Assembly (NCBI GenBank): GCA_964498125.1
Contig: CAZCGE010000108.1
Location: 3,135-67,134, forward strand
From: CAMDBL01 sp964498125
GTDB taxonomy: Bacteria > Pseudomonadota > Alphaproteobacteria > Rhizobiales > Hyphomicrobiaceae
Length of the DNA stretch: 64,000 nt
Reading direction: 5' to 3'
Below, one piece after another: positions 61,217-64,000 of this stretch. A program made the translations under genes and the position numbers. The notes under the pieces were generated by a model. It did no database searches. It had not been told where the DNA came from and was given only the letters and a program-made list of their open reading frames with translations. Each line of letters begins with the position of its first letter. Position 1 is the first letter of the stretch.

Positions 61217-61993
61217 ATGGAACTCGACATCAAGGGCTTGCGCGTTCTGGTCACGGCTGGCGCCGGCGGCATTGGCTTGGAAATCTCGCGGGCATTCGTG
61301 CGCGAGGGCGCCAAGGTGCACGTTTGCGACGTCGAAAAGAAAGTGCTCGCCGCGGCCCGCAAGAGCGATCCGCAGCTCACGCAGAGCGTTTGCGATGTCG
61401 CCGACCGCAAGCAGGTTGCGGCGCTGTTCGACGACGCGTTGAAAGCGCTCGGCGGCCTCGACTGCCTGGTCAACAATGCCGGCATCGCCGGACCCACCGG
61501 CCGCGTCGAGGAGATCAATCCGGAGGACTGGGACCGCTGCCTCGCCGTCGACATCACCGGGCAGTTCAACTGCACGCGGCTGGCGGTGCCCCATCTCAAG
61601 ACATCCAAGAACGCCAGCATCATGAATTTGTCCTCGCAGGCGGGCAAGCACGGCTTCCCGCTGCGTTCGCCCTACGCGGCGGCGAAGTGGGGCGTGGTCG
61701 GATTCACCAAGTCGATCGCCCAGGAGCTCGGCGCGTTCGGCATCCGCGTCAACTGCATCCAGCCGGGGCTGGTGGCCGGCGACCGCATCCGCCGCGTCAT
61801 CGAGGCCAAGGCGCAGCAGAACGGTCGCACCTTCAAGGCGCAGGAGGCGCACATGATGCAGCTGCAGTCGATCAAGGAGTATGTGACGCCGCAGCAGATC
61901 GCCGACATGGTGGTGTTCACGGCTAGCCCGCGCGCGCGCACCGTGTCTGGCCAGGCGATCGCGGTGTGCGCGGATACCAACATGCTGGGGTGA
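61217..61993 (+). CDS. Short-chain dehydrogenase/reductase
   Basis: A 258-residue SDR. VLVTAGAGGIGLEISRAFVREGAKVHVCDV is the cofactor loop, with an acidic residue after the second strand pointing to NAD. CLVNNAGIAGP and NASIMNLSSQAGKHGFPLRSPYAAAKWGVVGFTKS carry the NNAG, catalytic serine and YxxxK motifs, and RVNCIQPGLVAGDR follows. It oxidises or reduces a hydroxy/keto group of an unknown substrate. The start at MELDIKG has GAGGA upstream. It is divergent from the binding-protein gene and could belong to the same pathway. Confidence 0.95.
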   Translation: MELDIKGLRVLVTAGAGGIGLEISRAFVREGAKVHVCDVEKKVLAAARKSDPQLTQSVCDVADRKQVAALFDDALKALGGLDCLVNNAGIAGPTGRVEEINPEDWDRCLAVDITGQFNCTRLAVPHLKTSKNASIMNLSSQAGKHGFPLRSPYAAAKWGVVGFTKSIAQELGAFGIRVNCIQPGLVAGDRIRRVIEAKAQQNGRTFKAQEAHMMQLQSIKEYVTPQQIADMVVFTASPRARTVSGQAIAVCADTNMLG

Positions 61994-62023
61994 GGCAAGC
62001 CCGCAAGCGGGCGATACAGCCGA

Positions 62024-62767
62024 TCAGAATGTCATGCGTGAGACCAGATAGACGCCAAGCGCCAGCATGGCGATGAAGAAACAGCGGCGGAAAAGGTCCT
62101 GGGCGATGTGTGCGCGCGCCATCTGGCCCAGCGCCATGCCGATGAAGGCTGGCGCCAGGGCCAGCACCGAAGCGCCAGCGATGCCGAACCCCAAGATACT
62201 GCCGCGCCACAGCACAAAGCCAAGGGACGCGCTGGCGACCATGGCGGTCAAGCCGAACACCTGCACCAGATCGTCCTTGTCGAGTTCGAGCGAATGCAAA
62301 TAGAGCGCCCCTGGCACCACGAACAGCCCGGTGGCGCCGTTGGCGAGCCCAGTCGCTATCCCCATCGGCGGGCCGAGCCAGCGCTCGAAGCCGACGCCGA
62401 TGTGAAACGTGACGCGCGACAGGCCAAGCGCCGCATAGGCAATCAATGCGAGGCCGAGCCAGCCCTTGGCCTGAGCCGGATCCGCCCGCGCCATCAGCTC
62501 GCCGCCGATCAGCGTACCGATGACGATGCCGACCTGCATCGGCCAGAACCGGCGCAGGATCGACGGCAACGATGGCCCGGCGACAATCTGCCAGACGTTG
62601 GTGAGAAAGGTCGGCAGCACCACCAACGCCGCGGCCTGCATGGGCGGCATGACGAGCCCAAGCAGGCCAACCGAGATGGTCGGCAGCCCGAGTCCCATCA
62701 CACCTTTGACGGCGCCGGCAACGAGCAGCACCACGGCGATCAAAAGGAACAGTGAGGTCGCATCCAT
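62024..62767 (-). CDS. TauE/SafE family (TSUP) membrane permease
   Basis: A 247-residue membrane protein with about eight hydrophobic helices. LVAGAVKGVMGLGLPTISVGLLG is the first half-repeat and LANGATGLFVVPGALYLHSLELDKDDLVQVFGLTAMVAS the second. Both halves carry the glycine-rich TSUP motif. Members export or import sulfite, sulfoacetate or other organic anions. It ends 30 bases after the convergent SDR gene, and it lies 17 bases after the TctC-type binding-protein gene on the same strand, so the two may be co-transcribed. Confidence 0.92.
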   Translation of the reverse strand: MDATSLFLLIAVVLLVAGAVKGVMGLGLPTISVGLLGLVMPPMQAAALVVLPTFLTNVWQIVAGPSLPSILRRFWPMQVGIVIGTLIGGELMARADPAQAKGWLGLALIAYAALGLSRVTFHIGVGFERWLGPPMGIATGLANGATGLFVVPGALYLHSLELDKDDLVQVFGLTAMVASASLGFVLWRGSILGFGIAGASVLALAPAFIGMALGQMARAHIAQDLFRRCFFIAMLALGVYLVSRMTF

Positions 62768-62784
62768 CGCCGTGTTGCGCCGCC

Positions 62785-63741
62785 TCAGTTCTTGGGCTTG
62801 GGCAGCACGGCGCCGAAGCGCTCCGCGTCGGCGCGGATCTGGCTGGCGAAGGCATCCGGTTTGCTGGCGGTCAGCTCGACGCCGATCGGCTCGAAGCGCG
62901 CCTTCATGTCGGCGGCGCCGAGCACCGCGGCGAGATCGGCGCCGACCTTGTCGATGATCGGCTGCGGCGTTCCTGCCGGCGCCATGATGCCGAACCAGGC
63001 GTCATAAACGAACTCGGGCAGGCCCGCTTCCTTGAACGTCGGCACGTTGGGCAGCGCGGCAAGCCGCTTGGCGCCGGTCACCGCCAGCCCCTGGATCCTG
63101 CCGGACTGGATCAGGTCACCGCCAACGTTGAAAAACGTGAAAGAGAGCTGCGTATCGCCGCGCAGGACGCTGGTGTTGGCCTCGGGCAATCCCTTGTGCG
63201 GAACGTGCACCATGTCGGTCTTGGTGACCTGCCTGAACAGATGCCCGGCGATGCCGGTGGCGCTGCCGAGGCCCGCGGACCCATAATTGAACGAGCCGGG
63301 CTTGGCCTTGGCCGCCTCGATCAAGTCCTTCAGGGTCTTCGCCGGCAGATCGGCGGGCGCGATCAGGATAGAGGGCATGGTCGCCACCTGTGAGATCGGG
63401 GCGAAATCCTTCATCGGGTCAAAGCTCAGGTTCTGGTTGAGGCTGGCGATGACGGTATGGCCATTCGAGGTCAGAATCAGCGTGTAGCCATCCGGCGTGG
63501 CCTTGGCGACGCTGGACGTACCGGCCAGGCCTGGCCGGTTCTCGATGATGACCTGCTGGTTCCAGCGCGCGGCGAGCTTGTCGCCGACCGAGCGCGCCAG
63601 AATGTCTGTCATGCTGCCGGCCGAGAACGGCACGACCAGGCGCACCATCTGGCTGGGGTAAGCGGGGGTTTGGGCGTGAGCTGGCGGACAGACCGCCGCC
63701 AGGATGGCCGCAAGTGTGGCGAGACGGCAAAAGAAGTGCAT
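62785..63741 (-). CDS. TctC/Bug family tripartite tricarboxylate transporter substrate-binding protein
   Basis: A 318-residue exported binding protein. The signal peptide is CRLATLAAILAAVCPPAHA. The mature part has VRLVVPFSAGSMTDILARSVGDKL, NRPGLAGTSSVAKATPDGYTLILTS, DFAPISQVATMPSILI, NYGSAGLGSATGIAGHLF and VPTFKEAGLPEFVYDAWFGIMAPAGTP, all Bug-family marks. Such proteins bind carboxylates. No TctA/TctB partner is adjacent, so it may be an orphan or work with the neighbouring TSUP permease. GGGAGG lies before the ATG at 63741. Confidence 0.95.
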   Translation of the reverse strand: MHFFCRLATLAAILAAVCPPAHAQTPAYPSQMVRLVVPFSAGSMTDILARSVGDKLAARWNQQVIIENRPGLAGTSSVAKATPDGYTLILTSNGHTVIASLNQNLSFDPMKDFAPISQVATMPSILIAPADLPAKTLKDLIEAAKAKPGSFNYGSAGLGSATGIAGHLFRQVTKTDMVHVPHKGLPEANTSVLRGDTQLSFTFFNVGGDLIQSGRIQGLAVTGAKRLAALPNVPTFKEAGLPEFVYDAWFGIMAPAGTPQPIIDKVGADLAAVLGAADMKARFEPIGVELTASKPDAFASQIRADAERFGAVLPKPKN

Positions 63742-64000
63742 GTATCGTCCTCCCTCGTTTTCTGGTTCGTTCCAGTGCGCGTCCGGTGACGATCGCCTGG
63801 TGGCGTGATGTCGAACGATAGCATTCACACGGCTGCTGGGAAACGATTGCGGCACCACGACAGCAATTCTCAATGTGACTCCCATCCCGGGACTGTTGGG
63901 TGTGGTGGTTTGACTCATCGACCCGCGTCGTGCACTTCGATTCAAGCGCCTCATGGTGCTCGAATCGCTCATCGACGGCCTCAAGGGCCTGTGTGCGACC
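63742..64000. other. Right-edge region
   Basis: About 260 bases upstream of the TctC-type gene, presumably with its promoter. A plus-strand frame from an ATG at 63953 (MVLESLIDGLKG) runs off the edge but is too short to identify. Confidence 0.4.

Overview
The window is GC-rich chromosomal DNA of an alphaproteobacterium, most likely a member of the Hyphomicrobiales (Rhizobiales) or a close relative. Four things point there. PleD and DivK are adjacent. The blocks DUF983-NUDIX-rpmG-pleD-divK-DUF3572 and tmk-holB-metG-tatD-MBL are alphaproteobacterial gene orders. rpmH-rnpA-yidC-yihA sits nearby. Two intergenic repeats start with AGAGCATTTTCC and contain ATGCGACAAACAAAGGA, a type common in Rhizobiales genomes. 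I cannot name the genus from sequence alone.

Layout. 0-5.7 kb: the start of a DUF1489 gene, a GSU2403-type nucleotidyltransferase-fold gene behind an operator-like repeat array, an AidB-type acyl-CoA dehydrogenase, two tandem MarR paralogues and a DUF599 membrane protein. 5.9-12.6 kb: the cell-cycle/ribosome block (DUF983, NUDIX, L33, PleD, DivK, DUF3572), followed by a ROK sugar kinase and a Gfo/Idh/MocA oxidoreductase. 12.8-22.1 kb: DUF4926, tmk-holB-metG, a small secreted protein, tatD and an MBL hydrolase facing yihA-yidC-rnpA-rpmH. 22.3-30 kb: a metal/secretion region with a Sco protein, two adjacent multicopper-oxidase genes, an isolated type II secretion pair (gspD, gspK) and a second Sco. 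30.3-34.7 kb: a NarL-type sensor kinase and regulator, then pbpC, which forms a two-gene unit with a large alpha-2-macroglobulin gene (34.8-40.1 kb). 40.4-52 kb: a secreted alpha/beta hydrolase, a LuxR-type regulator divergent from a two-subunit Na+/solute symporter, proline iminopeptidase, a YgjP-like metallopeptidase, a PBP1A and an RTX protein. 52.5-63.7 kb: a catabolic and transport region with an enolase-superfamily enzyme, a CaiB-type CoA transferase, a 3-hydroxyacyl-CoA dehydrogenase, a branched-chain-amino-acid-type ABC transporter whose LivM, LivG and LivF parts are one polypeptide, an SDR, a TauE/SafE permease and a TctC-type binding protein.

The window is also a rich field of short palindromes. 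A GGGGTCAGACCC/GGGTCTGACCCC family occurs repeatedly (17.0, 34.6-34.75, 41.5-41.85, 53.7-53.8 and 56.07-56.2 kb). A related GTGTCTGACA pair is inserted in frame inside pbpC. One copy of the AGAGCATTTTCC repeat supplies the stop codons of both convergent neighbours.

The most interesting candidate for something new is the multicopper-oxidase pair. Each protein carries only half of the four HxH motifs that normally build one trinuclear copper centre, and the two halves are complementary. The pair has a Sco copper chaperone beside it. No CRISPR array, tRNA, rRNA or complete mobile element was seen.
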